Below, piece after piece: positions 23,838-41,029 of a stretch of 64,000 bases of DNA (within the stretch, counting starts at the first letter, position 1; each line of letters starts with the position of its first letter). Under the pieces are notes generated by a model that saw only the letters and a list, made by a program, of their open reading frames with translations, searched no databases and was not told the origin of the DNA. Origin of the DNA: Macrotrachela quadricornifera (taxonomy: Eukaryota; Rotifera; Eurotatoria; Philodinida; Philodinidae); NCBI GenBank assembly GCA_022393335.1, contig JAJEKB010018365.1, forward strand, positions 1-64,000, written 5' to 3'. The position numbers and the translations under genes are program-made.

Positions 23838-24967
23838 ATGATATTGTTTAAGATGTTCAAATAATGATATTTGACATGTTGATCGACGAATACATGGAAT
23901 ATGACGAACTTGATGATGTGATTCAATTCCATATGTATTTGTTGATAATGGACAATAATCACATTTATATGTTTTTAGTTCTCGAACCTTAAATTAAAGA
24001 AGAATTTAACAAAAAAAAAACAAACAAAATAAAGGTAAATTAATAATTACTGTTAAAGAATTGTGAGTTTGAGTAACATCACTAAAATAGAAGAATAAAT
24101 AAAAACAAAAAAAAAAGAAAGAAAAAAACAATTATTTACGTTTCAGGAAGTTCATCATCATTTTCAATTTCTTTAATATCTGAAACAAAAAAAAGAATTA
24201 AAAATGAATTTTATTTTAAAAGTCTTTCTTTTTTTTACTATTTAAAGAATAATTATTTTGATTTGAATACAATGATGAATCTAAATATATGTAAATTTTT
24301 AATAATAATAAATATTTTTAAATAAAAAAAAATTGATATACTTTGATCTGATTTTATATTTGAAAATCGAGATAATTTGTTATTCATATCTAATGTATCT
24401 AAATATTTAATAAATTTTAAATAATTAAAATAAAAATTTTTATTTACTATAATCTGATGTTGTTAATAAAGTTAATGTTTGATCTAATTTAGAATAATAA
24501 ATATATATAATTCTTTTTTTTTTTAAATATTATTATTAATTAAAAATCAAACCTTCATATGAAGTAAATAAACCGTCTTCATCATATTGTATATGATCAT
24601 GTTCATTATTAAATTTTCCATTTTTTTCCATATTAGATATAAATGGTATTGTTGATTGTTGTAATCGAGTAAAACATTGTGATGTTTTCGGTTGTATATA
24701 TGAATTTATTTGTCTATATTGTGTTGTATCATTATCAAATGTTTGATTTATTTTAAAACGTTGATCAATTGTTCGTGTATCATATGTTGATAATTGTGCT
24801 TGCTGTCGTCGTGCATCATCTAATAAACGTTGAAAATCACTTGGAAATTGTTGTTGATGTTCAGCTAAATGTTTTATACAAAGAAATAATTGACAATGAC
24901 GACAAATTGTAAATTGAAATGCATCACATTGTGAATGTTGACATAATGATGGAGATGATGAAGCCAT
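23838..24967 (-). CDS. B-box-like/CPL zinc-finger protein B (3' end lost in gap)
   Basis: Paralogue of the gene at 18794-21781 with the same architecture. The first exon (24967-24553) encodes MASSSPSLCQHSQC, then CRHCQLFLCIKHLAEH, the same C-x4-C ... C-x2-C-x4-C-x2-H-x3-H module, followed by a helical Gln/Arg-rich segment. Small phase-matched exons follow near 24525-24450, 24400-24345, 24180-24143, 24080-24052 and 23993-23838. The last encodes CDYCPLSTNTYGIESHH, then RHIPC and LFEHLKQYH. This matches exon 7 of gene A and is cut by the gap. The acidic/poly-Gln middle of gene A is much shorter here. The gene may be intact in the organism; only this assembly is truncated. Confidence 0.72.
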
Positions 24968-25228
24968 AAATTAATATCTAACCACTAAAATACAATAAAA
25001 AAAATCTAATAAAATGAAATAAACAAACAATATAGATGCATTGATGATGGAATGAATCAAACAAACATATTAATGACATCTAGTCACTGAATATTAGCGT
25101 CATCTTTTATCTATTTCAATTGGTTTATATCTATAACGAACAAATTCATAAACAGTTAAAATATAAATTATAGTTCGTTTTCTTTATTTTTGTTTTAGTT
25201 ATATTAAATACTAATTATATTAATAAGA

Positions 25229-31344
<6,116 letters not shown>

Positions 31345-31893
31345 TTTAGATATTTGTACAGAAAACGAAAAAATTATATTTTTTCATGTATCAGTTGAAT
31401 TATTTTTGTCAGATACATTTTTTTTAACAGATAGATTGATAATAAATAAATTATAATATGTCAGATGAAAGATTTAGATAATCAAAAAAATGAAGTTTCC
31501 ATTGTTTTTTTTTTATGAAAATTATATAACATTATATTTGTGAAATTTTATTTTGTAGATGATTAGAAATTTTTTCGACGAAATAGACAGATCAGAATCT
31601 TGAATATAGTGAAATGAATTCATTCTATTGATTGATATTATCTGTATATTTGGATATGATAAGATTATCAAAGGTAAGATTTAAAATATATGAGTGATTC
31701 GAATGTCTATTATATCAGGTATTTTTAACAAAAATATGACATTCTTGACCTAATACTATCGTATACTACAAAATATTTTCTTTCGGGTAACATATTCCGA
31801 ATACACACAAAAATGATTAATATGAATGGTTTATTTCAGTCAGATTGAGCATTGGTTGGAACTACAGAGTTACTAAAAAAGTTTTATCAGACG
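31345..31893. other. Non-coding stretch downstream of BLM
   Basis: 3' flank of the helicase gene, AT-rich, with no coding signal. An AATAAA at about 31440 is a plausible polyadenylation signal. Confidence 0.4.
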
Positions 31894-32373
31894 AATTAAA
31901 GCGTGCCAAAAATAGAATTTATCAGTAACTAAATAATAAGAATTATTTCAACTTTTTAGTCTTGTTTTCAAAAACGTCTTAGAGTTTTTCACAGTAGATT
32001 GTTATAGAAGAATAACTTTCATGATGTAGTTCTAACTAAATCTTATCTAAAATGATGAATATCAGCATGGAGACGAGATGAGTACGAATTTAGAAGAGTT
32101 TCAAAAAACTCAATGTGTATTTTCACTTATGTCAAAATATCTGGAATGCGTTTTTTTTCAGGATAACGATTATATTTTACCTTTAATAGCATTTCTTTGT
32201 AGCTTCATTTTTGATTACTGTTCCGATAATTTTTGGTCAAATAGCGATTATTTTGTTATATTCATCATTTTAAATCAAACTTTGGTTAAATTACCTGAAG
32301 AAAGCAATTTCCTATGCCAAAATAAAATAAAATTCTAGTGCGAATAGATCTCACTTTTAACACGCTTTAATTC
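31894..32373. mobile_element. TIR element (MITE-like), full copy
   Basis: Both ends carry GAATTAAAGCGTG in inverted orientation (31894-31906 and about 32361-32373), extending imperfectly inward (GCCAAAA/GTTAAAA). The interior has an 86-codon ORF (32078-32338) with no recognisable domain. About 170 bases of the left end recur at 63523-63690, including the shared block CTAAAATGATGAATATCA. It is therefore a dispersed, non-autonomous DNA-transposon-like repeat. No clear target-site duplication is visible. Confidence 0.65.
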
Positions 32374-32439
32374 GATACTAAGTTTGTGATTATTGTTATT
32401 TGAAATCAATGTTACCTCTCGGAAAAATATTTTTAGCCA

Positions 32440-32803
32440 TCCAATACGTTCACTGCTGGCACTATTTCTAATATTACTTCACAAATTGTGCCCAGACTAG
32501 ATGATTAGAAGTGTCGTATTAATTTTGCTGCCCGTATTGCTTGTTATAAATATGGTCGACCAAGAGAAGCATCTACAGATATCAATGTTGGTTCACCAGA
32601 ATTATCAACACTAGATGATTAGAAATGTCCATCTTGTCCTAAAGTGAATGCTTTATTCTCCTGAATAAATCCATTGATTTAGTAATAGTAACATATGGTC
32701 ATTAAAGTGTATGACTTCAATTTATTACTCAGATAACTGAATGATCTATTTGTCATAATACTTTATATCAACAACAAATTATTAAACTTTATCATGATCA
32801 TTA
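32440..32803 (+). pseudogene. Pseudogene of the RanBP2-finger/RING protein
   Basis: Degenerate copy of the gene at 33730-34579. Shared DNA includes TATTAATTTTGCTGCCCG, then ATTGCTTGT, and the terminal stretch ATTATTAAACTTTATCATG just before a TAA at the same place. Finger cysteines are lost or preceded by stops: the block equivalent to GDWTC now reads as DD-stop-KC, twice. The RING cysteine codons are also gone. It lies 93 bases upstream of the intact Rrp7 gene and represents the dead half of duplication unit 1. Confidence 0.85.
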
Positions 32804-32895
32804 AAAAATTTTTTTTTTCCTGGCAATAAATATTTTCTTATTCTAAAGGTACTTTTTTTACTATTATTATTATCTTTCTTTCAGATTAAATTAAA

Positions 32896-33375
32896 ATGAA
32901 AATAAAAAATAAGATTTCTAAAACAAAACAGAAAACTACTAAAAATATCTCATCAGATTTAAATGGTATTCCAAAATGGATAAAAGAATATCGTGATCGT
33001 TTTTTAATTGATCCTAATCAACTTGAACAAACATCACTTGAATATCTAGCACTTAATAATGACAAATTTAATAATCAATCTCAAAGTAATAATTCAAATG
33101 ATAATGATAATAATGATGATGATGGTGAATGGACAGTTGTCTCACGTACATTAAAAAAAACTCGTCAACGTATGATACCATCAACAGATAAAACATTAAA
33201 TCGTTTACGAGCAAAACACAAACGATCAAATGAAAAAAAAGAATTAGTTAATTTTTATAAATTTCAAATGACTGATAAAAAAGTTGATCAACTTGAACAA
33301 TTAAAAATGAAATTTGAATTAGATAAGCAACGAATTTTACAAATGAGACAACAAAGAAAATTCAAACCATTTTAA
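32896..33375 (+). CDS. RRP7A: Ribosomal RNA processing protein 7 (Rrp7), short form
   Basis: Rrp7 acts in the nucleolus in small-subunit (18S) pre-rRNA processing. The 159 aa single-exon ORF holds the conserved C-terminal Rrp7 domain: KWIKEYRDRF, then DGEWTVVSRTLKKTRQR, KELVNFYKFQMTDKK and the signature end FELDKQRILQMRQQRKFKPF (compare KFRPY in other animals). The N-terminal RRM-like region of the usual roughly 280 aa protein is missing. A splice-acceptor-like CTTTCTTTCAG lies just upstream (about 32884), so an unseen 5' exon is possible. The basic N-terminus (KIKNKISKTKQK) would suit a nucleolar protein. A dead paralogue lies at 35085-35480. Confidence 0.85.
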   Translation: MKIKNKISKTKQKTTKNISSDLNGIPKWIKEYRDRFLIDPNQLEQTSLEYLALNNDKFNNQSQSNNSNDNDNNDDDGEWTVVSRTLKKTRQRMIPSTDKTLNRLRAKHKRSNEKKELVNFYKFQMTDKKVDQLEQLKMKFELDKQRILQMRQQRKFKPF

Positions 33376-33729
33376 AATATTTGTTTTGTTATCTTTTTTG
33401 TTTTGCGAAATAAAAAAAAAACAAACGATGGAAAACATTTACATTGAATCAAAATAATCATAAAGTATATAATTGAATGTAACTTTTTACTTCTCAAGAA
33501 TACAAATATTTAACGGATGAAAGACAGTTTTATTTCTTCAACGTTTTTCTCCTGAAAGTTTTCAATAAATTTCGTTATTTGATATGACGATATCTATTGT
33601 TGTTGTGATACAATGACTCATCTACGTTCTCTTACACTCACTTATGCTTTTCTTTCGTGTATATTGTGCAATTAAGCCTCACATATTAATAAATAGCTGG
33701 GAACAAAAAAAAATGCCTTTCTTCTCTAT

Positions 33730-34579
33730 ATGTCTACACCAACATCAACAAACACACGAGGCTTGTGAGTAAAAGTTATTTCACTATAATGAATTTGAAT
33801 CTTACTGAGGTGTTTTTTATATTCAAACAAATTGAAAATGAGAGACTAAAGAATATTATGAGAAAAGTGAGGTAATATCATAGATAGGATTTTTGTCTGG
33901 TTCAGTTTTAAATTTAATCAGAAAATGAATTAATTATTAGTTGGTTTGGTAAAAGTTTCTTAAAATAAGATAACGAGACTGATTTATTGTTAACTATTAT
34001 CTTTGTAGTCGTCGTGAACCAGGCGATTGGCATTGTCAACGATGTGATGAAATTAATTTCAGATCACGTAGTGCATGCCGCCGTTGTTCGACTCCACGTA
34101 ATCAATCAGTACAAGCTAATTCCACGGCTAACACTGCCACTAATGTTACACCTCAAATTATGCCAAGATCAGGAGATTGGACGTGTCATTTTTGTAATAA
34201 TATTAATTTTGCTGCCCGGATTGCTTGTAATAAATGTGGTCGACAAAAACAAGAACCCATGGATACTAATGCTGCTCCACCAGTAATATCAAAACCAGGC
34301 GATTGGAAATGTTCATCTTGTCCTGAAATGAACTTCGGTTCGCGTATTGTTTGTCGATCGTGTGGTACAGCTAGACCATCAAATGAGAGTAATAATAATA
34401 ATAATGATGATAAGAAAAGTGAATGTGTTATTTGTATGGAAAATCCTATCGATTCAGTAATAACAACGTGTGGTCATTCAGCTGTATGTCTTCGATGTGG
34501 TACACAAATAACTCAATGTCCTGTTTGTCGTAATACTTTTAGTCAACAACAACTTATTAAACTTTATCATGTTCATTAA
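33730..34579 (+). CDS. Three RanBP2-type zinc fingers plus C-terminal RING
   Basis: Two exons, 33730-33764 and 34009-34579, join in phase to 201 aa. The tiny first exon encodes MSTPTSTNTRG and uses a GTGAGT donor. Three RanBP2/ZnF fingers follow (GDWHCQRCDEINF, GDWTCHFCNNINFAARIAC, GDWKCSSCPEMNFGSRIVC), each with C-x2-C...C-x2-C. An Asn-rich linker leads to a C3HC4 RING (CVICMENPIDSVITTCGH, then CLRC and CPVCR) and the end LIKLYHVH. Such fingers bind single-stranded RNA (ZRANB2 type) or ubiquitin (NZF type), and the RING predicts E3 ligase activity. The combination suggests an RNA- or ubiquitin-guided E3 ligase; substrate unknown. A pseudogene copy lies at 32440-32803. Confidence 0.88.
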
Positions 34580-35084
34580 TGAATGTTTCTTTTTTGAAAT
34601 ATATATTTCCTAATTTTTGAAGGAATTTTCTAGATTCACATTTTCTCTTCCAACGGCATCCATAGATACCATTTTAAAAAGTGCACAGATTGTTTAAATT
34701 ATAAGTCGTAAAAACTGAGTTTGATATCAAATTACACTTTCTTTATAACAAATTTAAAGTTAAGAATATTTCGAAAATGTCAAGATCAATACGTCATCTA
34801 TGTCTATCACCGATCAATGGAAAGTTAGAAAGAGAGTAGGAATATTTTCGTAAGGTTCATTTGAGAAAAATGACTTTTTTTCTGGTAATAGAATACATAT
34901 ATAATTCGCCTACATCTAAATTTACTATCTAGGATTATCCGATATTTAATATGAGTTCTTCGACTGATCTTGATGTCATACTGATCATGACACAGTGAGT
35001 TAATTATAATAAGATCTAATAGATTTCATTTAAAATTTTCTTGTGTATTTCAGAAGCCTTTCCGTTGATTTTCCTGACAGAATA

Positions 35085-35480
35085 AATCTTGATTGTGAAC
35101 CGTTCGTTATAATTGTGAAAAAGAAAATTTCTAAAACAAAAATAAGAGATTAATAAAATAATTTTATCAATTTTACATGATATATCAGAATCGAGGAAAG
35201 AATATCAAGATCATTGTTCAATTGATTTTAATAAATTTGGACAAATATCTCGTGAATATCTTCAACTTAATAATGACAAGTTTAATAAACAATCTCCAAA
35301 CAATAATTCAAATAGTATTGATGATTTGATAATTATTTCGTGTTTATAAAAAAAAAATTCATCAACATATGATACCATCAAAAGATAGAACTATTGAACC
35401 GTTGACAAGCTAAACATAGGTGTTCACTTAAGAAAAAGAAGAATAATTATTATAATTCATGAGCAAAGAGATGAGATAAA
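35085..35480 (+). pseudogene. Pseudogene of Rrp7
   Basis: Degenerate copy of 32896-33375. Shared DNA includes AAAATTTCTAAAACAAAA near the start, CTTAATAATGACAAGTTTAA, CAACATATGATACCATCAAA and an end resembling CTTAAGAAAAAGAAGAA. Stop codons and frameshifts are spread throughout (for example after TCTAAAACAAAAATAAGAGAT and at TTATAA near 35345). It follows the intact RanBP2-finger/RING gene and is the dead half of duplication unit 2. Confidence 0.85.
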
Positions 35481-35499
35481 TAATAGAAATTTTCACAAC

Positions 35500-37540
35500 A
35501 GTCAACAAGAAAAGGAAAGAAAATATTAGTTATTCGGTATTATCGTTTATGAATAAAAACAATGACATAGAAAAAAATTTTAAAAAGAATTTCTACTTAG
35601 ATTTTCTAATCTCAACGCTATAACAAAAAAAGAAAGATAAATTAAATAATGAAACTTTGAACAAAAAAATCAGCCTTATTCATAGAATTGCAAAGTTTCG
35701 ATGATACAATGTAGATTACACAATCCACACAAGGTAGTTGTGCATGAATCAAAAGAGTAATCGGTTATTCTCATGTAGATATAACTTATTTTTTATTGAT
35801 TAGTTTTTGTCAAGTTCCAACTTGCCGTCGTTAGAAGTTTTACAAACGAAAGAATTTTCACGAAAAACAGTGAGTGTTACTGGAGCTCATGATTTAAAAG
35901 AAACTTAAGTAAGACAACATAACAATTGTTGTGTACAATAGTCATCCCCTTCAAATTCTTGAGGAGCGATGATGATGGTGTGTATAAGAGTAACAATGAG
36001 TGTCCTAGTGAGAATGTAGATGTGTTGAATTTATTACAGTGCTCAGACATAGTATAGTATTGAATTGGGACGGATCTGGAAGGGATCTAGACTCTAAGTG
36101 AAGCTGATGTTATTGCAATAGGAATATTTGAAGAGTTTCATTGTTTGAGACAGCAAGTTTGCTTATTTAAGACTCTCTATATCAGTCTCGTCCCCGAACA
36201 ATATGTATCTTTTTTTATTTGGAATTCAGAAAGAATTAGAAAAGGTCATAGAGTCATTAAAATAGAAGACAGGTTCGATAAGAAAATCAGAAAAAAGAAT
36301 TGTTTTTGATTAGGAGGTTTTGAATAAGTTCGACCAACTAGTTACAGAGAACATATCAAGATTAAACATTTAGTGATAAGATAAACATGGAGTATGGAAT
36401 TATTAGAATTAGAAAGCAGTTCTTCTAAAACAACGGTAACCTGCGTTCTAATCAGCGAACAGTGATTTAGATAAACAGACAAATAAATGAGCAAAGAACA
36501 ATACGAATCTAGTATATAAATGCTCATGACTATATCCAGTCAAAATAATAAAAATTCTTTCGGATTTCCATACATCGGAGGTATTCTACTATATTTCTGT
36601 ATAACTGCATATCCTGCTAAAAGAAAATGAAGTATTTTATTGAAAATCTTACAAAATATACAGCAAAGTGACATGCTTAAAATCTTGACTTGCCCTGTGA
36701 CAGGCCTAAACACTATAGTCTATGCGTGTCTCAAGCAACCATATCCAATGATCTCTTAGGATCTCTACTGCAGGTCTCTATCACATGCCTAGACAAAAGT
36801 TTTCCTCTCTTATCTACTCTATTTCTTTATACCTTCTAAATTTCAAATAAAGTTTCGCATCGACTAGAAGCTGAAAATGAATAACTCAAATAAAGTATTC
36901 ATTTCTATTTGTGTCCGGTAAGAAATTTCTCCTTAAAAGTAAAAGTTTAGGGAAAAACTGTTACGGTAGTCTCTGCAAAATTAAAATGAGAAAAACGATG
37001 TAGCTCTTAAGACTGATTATATATCGGTCACAGTCTATGACAGACTTTCATGCTGTGTTTGTAACGTCGCTGAGGCTGCCTATGTGTCAATCTGCGATGC
37101 TTCTAAACTAACGTCTGTCATTGATTATAGGAGGTGAAGGGAAGAAAGGATCAAATTTCTACTGCTGTACACTTCCACACTCCTTTCAGATTGTGTTTCA
37201 CAAAATAGAGAGGCTAGGAGAACGCTTTTGCCCAGCAGAATATTTATCTATATCAACAATGAGAAATAATCCTCATAAATAGTCTTTCAAAAAAAGTAAA
37301 AACAATGCTACATTTAATGTAGTCCATCTTGTGTATGACCAAACTTTCTTAGAGATATGCAGAGCTACTCTGACCTGCAGAATAGTATAATAGAATCAAA
37401 AGAATTATGATGTGTGTATGCTCTCACAGGATTATAAAAAGGATACACATTTTCAGCGAAATCTTGTATATGTCATAACTTAAGTAGATGAATTAGAATG
37501 AATCATTATATTATACATCAAAAGACTAATGAGGAAAGTA
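35500..37540. other. Non-coding stretch, about 2 kb
   Basis: No coding exons or RNA genes recognised on either strand. Base composition is somewhat less AT-extreme than flanking intergenic DNA, which would fit old repeat or transposon debris, but no specific family can be named. Confidence 0.4.
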
Positions 37541-37543
37541 TCT

Positions 37544-37956
37544 GAACTGTTTAAAAGCTTTTGAGGTCGAAATTTCTGTATTCAGAAGATCTCAATGAAA
37601 TATGGAAAACTCCAAAAGAACAACTACTTATAGGTCTTTGTTATAAAGTTATAGATGTTTTACTGAAAGTTTTAGCCTATAATATTGTATGCATGGAAGA
37701 ATCGGATGATGATATTTGAGCCGAAATTTTGAAGACACTCTATTTACTAGCAGATCTATCCATGGGCGAAATTTCAGCTTGTAATATTATCGTTCGATTC
37801 TATAATGCATACGATATCATAGGATAAAATGTTCAGTCGAACACCTATAACTTTATAGGAAAGGTCTATGGGTATTTGTTCTTTTGGAGTTGTTCATCCC
37901 TCATTGAAATCTTCCTTATGCATAAAGCTCGAGCTCAAAAGTTTTCACACAACTCG
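37544..37956. mobile_element. Imperfect inverted repeat (foldback element 2)
   Basis: Arms of about 190 bases (37544-37735 and 37765-37956) are reverse complements at roughly 80 percent by eye. Matching blocks include CTCCAAAAGAACAA, TATAAAGTTATAG, CGTATGCAT/TGTATGCAT, AGAATCG and CTTTTGAG. The loop is about 30 bases. No ORF of interest. Probable non-autonomous foldback or miniature transposon. Confidence 0.75.
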
Positions 37957-37959
37957 AAT

Positions 37960-38758
37960 ACTTCTCTCATAAATTAAATTATATAAAACACTTAAATTCA
38001 ACCAGATTTGATTCTAGTTAGAATATCAAGATTTTCTTCTTAAATATGAAGAGAAAATTGTATTGAGATAAATCATCCGATAGGACTCTTTAACAAAGTA
38101 AAAATCAGTCATGACTGCCAATATGAGAAAATCGATTTTTTAATGATATCTATGAATAATCTATTGTTTTTTGTCTAAAACCGTTTCTTAAGAAAACTGC
38201 TCCCTCTTTTTTTTTTGTTCCAAAGTCGATTTTGAGCTCTGCATAAAGTATGACAATCCTAAGTATCATATGCACTTAAAGACGTCATTCGACTCTTGGC
38301 GGCTTGTTGTTGCTCAGCTACTGAATGAAAAACAATTTTTTCTATAGTAATCATATTAGAATTCGTTTTTGATACTTTATATAACGCAAATCAGCAGTTT
38401 TCTCGATCTTGTTAGTATATGACCCTTCGAACTTTGTCCAATCAGGCTAAACTAGATACTTGAAAATAAACTCGAGAAGGAAATTCGGAAGTCTTCATTT
38501 TTGACGTTCATATTTCGATTTCATAGAATTTTGAAAACCAAGAGGTCGGTCGTAGCTGAGAGTTCTCACATATTTCTTGAATAAAAAAAAAGAAAAAACC
38601 ACGACTAAAAAATCAAAATTAAGAAATTTTGTTTTATATATTTTTATTTGTGTTATTTTCTTTAATCGTAAAATGCTAATAAATTTGCATGAGACAAATA
38701 ATGAATTTCACAAATGTAAAAAGAAATAATGAAAAAAAACAGCTCATTAGTAAATTAA
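37960..38758. other. Non-coding stretch upstream of the CatSper-like gene
   Basis: No coding signal. It presumably includes the promoter of the channel gene; no core element is obvious. Confidence 0.4.
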
Positions 38759-40118
38759 ATGGCGGCACGATTGCATAAATTTCTGAATGAAAATTCTTAT
38801 ATTTCTTGTACATTAATTAATATAATTGAATCAAAATATTTTACATTAATGATGCTTGCTGTTGTTGCAACAAATACAATTGTAATGATATTTGAAACAT
38901 ATGATAAATATTATAAAACATATAATTCATTATTTCTTTTATCTGAAAAAATTTTTTTATGTATTTATATTATTGAATGTTGTCTTAAATTATGGGTAGG
39001 AAATAAATATGATTTTAATTGAAATAAAAATTTAATCAATTAAATAATTTATATTGTATTTATTTTAGGTATATTCATGGAAATATTTTAAAATTTTATG
39101 GAATTGTTTTGATTTATTTATAATTGCTATTAATATTATTGATTTAATTACTCAAGAATTAACACATGATAGTACACAATTATCTTTTCAACAAATTGAT
39201 AATAATCATCAAAAATAGTTAGTTTATATTTTATTTTTAAATTTATTTTTTCTAATAATTCTTTAGTACACAATTTGAACGAATAAATCATTTTTTAAAA
39301 GTTCTTCGTGTTTTACGTGTACTTCGAAGTTTTCGAGCATTACGTGTTCTTCGTACAATACGTTTTATTCAATCTATTCATATAATTGTTAAAACATGTT
39401 CGAAAGCATTACCTGCTATGGCTAGTATTACATTTATTATGATTATAATAACATGTATATCAGCTATAATTGCACGTAATTTGTTCGACGATATATGTCC
39501 AGAACAATTTAATAATCTTGTGAAAACAGTTTTTGCACTTTTTACTTTATTAACACTTGATGATTGGTATTCAATATATCAAGTATGTTCTGAACGTGAT
39601 TATTCATATTTTATATTAATTTTTTGTTTAATTTATATATTTATTATTAATTTTATTTTACTTAATCTTCTTATGGCTGTACTTGGTATGATGAAATTTT
39701 TATATTAATTATATTATTAAAAATTATTTTAGTTGATAGTTTTCAACATACACTTGATTATGATACAAATAAACATGATCAATTGAATAATGAAAATAAT
39801 ATTGAAGAACGTATATTGAATAATTTAATACAATTAACAGATGAATATTGTATTAATAAACAATTAAATAATGAAAAAGTTAAATCGTCAACGGATCAAA
39901 AATTAAAAGAGGAAAATGAATCAATAAAATTATCGAAAGAATATCGACAACAACAAAATTTATTATCTATTGAAAAAATAATGAAAGAATATTATATGTT
40001 AATGGAAAGTTTAGAATATCGAATGGAAAGACATGAACAATTGACTAAATTAGTACAGAAATCAATGAAATTAACATTAATTGATCAAGAAAATCGAAAA
40101 ATAACTACAAAAAAATGA
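38759..40118 (+). CDS. CatSper-like voltage-gated cation channel subunit
   Basis: CatSper alpha subunits form the alkaline-activated Ca2+ channel of the sperm flagellum. Exons 38759-38995, 39069-39217, 39267-39685 and 39733-40118 join in phase to 396 aa. It is a single six-helix domain. S4 carries regularly spaced arginines (LRVLRVLRSFRALRVLR), the pore helix and filter are FALFTLLTLDDWYSIYQ with the CatSper T-x-D-x-W filter, and S6 ends LLNLLMAVLVDSFQ. A polar, probably coiled-coil C-terminus follows. The filter, S4 and VDSFQ resemble CatSper1 most closely, but the long His-rich CatSper1 N-terminus is absent. The single domain and TLDDW filter argue against four-domain Cav/Nav and NALCN. All functional motifs are intact. 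Confidence 0.88.
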
Positions 40119-41029
40119 TTAAAACTGTCATTTATTAGTAGAAATTTAGCGTCGTATTAGTTTTACTTTTCTACGAACAATTAATTGTACTATATCGATT
40201 ATTATATACTTAAAAGTACATATGAATTATCAATTGAAGTGAAGTCGTATAATGAATTAGACACATTTAAATTATAACAAATACTAGCAAGTCATTTACA
40301 ATTGATATTCTCGTAGTTCGAAGAAAGTCTATGTGACTTAAAATTCCACAAGACAAATAAAATTCAGAAAGAGTGGAGAAAATAATTATACTCGGAGCTG
40401 TAGTACTCTTATGTATTTAATATGTCCTTTAGAAATGAAATCAAGATTTAATTTCTATTACATTGAAATATAATCTAGCTATCTCATGCAAATCTAACAG
40501 TTAGAAACCAAAAGATAGAATTACAACTTATTCTGACAGCTTGAAAGACACAGCTGGCATCAATCAGCATGAATCAATAATCAAGAAAAACTACCCGTCG
40601 AAAAATTCTTATCGATTTTATTTAGATCCAATCGTTTATGCAAAGCAGTTGATAGAGTTAATTTACAATTTGACAATTTTCTTTAATATCTTTATAGACA
40701 TAGGCATACACTGTTGATAATATTTATTCAATAAACAAGCAATTTAAGAATTTTTAGCGTACGTTATTTTGCTGATCGAAGAGTTTTTTCTCAACTATTA
40801 TTATCGCATTTTGATGGAAACTGATAATTGTCCAGGCTATTTTACTCTATGCTTCTCTCAAAAATAGAGATAGTACAACTTGTTTTTCACACTAGATGAC
40901 CTGAGAGAAATTTCTGTATGGTAGGACCACAAGATTTATGAAAAAATTGAATTTCTAGCAGATCTACAATAGATCGATGTAAGCCATGATTCAGGCCATA
41001 GTACATATTTTCATGAAAACCCCATCCCC
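40119..41029. other. Non-coding stretch downstream of the CatSper-like gene
   Basis: No coding signal or recognisable repeat, apart from the approach to the inverted repeat that follows. Confidence 0.4.

Noticed and set aside
32078..32338. 86-codon ORF
   Set aside because: Inside the TIR element, with no transposase motif and not preserved in the second copy at 63523.
33987..34286. 99-codon plus-strand ORF
   Set aside because: Alternative frame over the RanBP2-finger exon, which has clear repeated cysteine motifs in the true frame.
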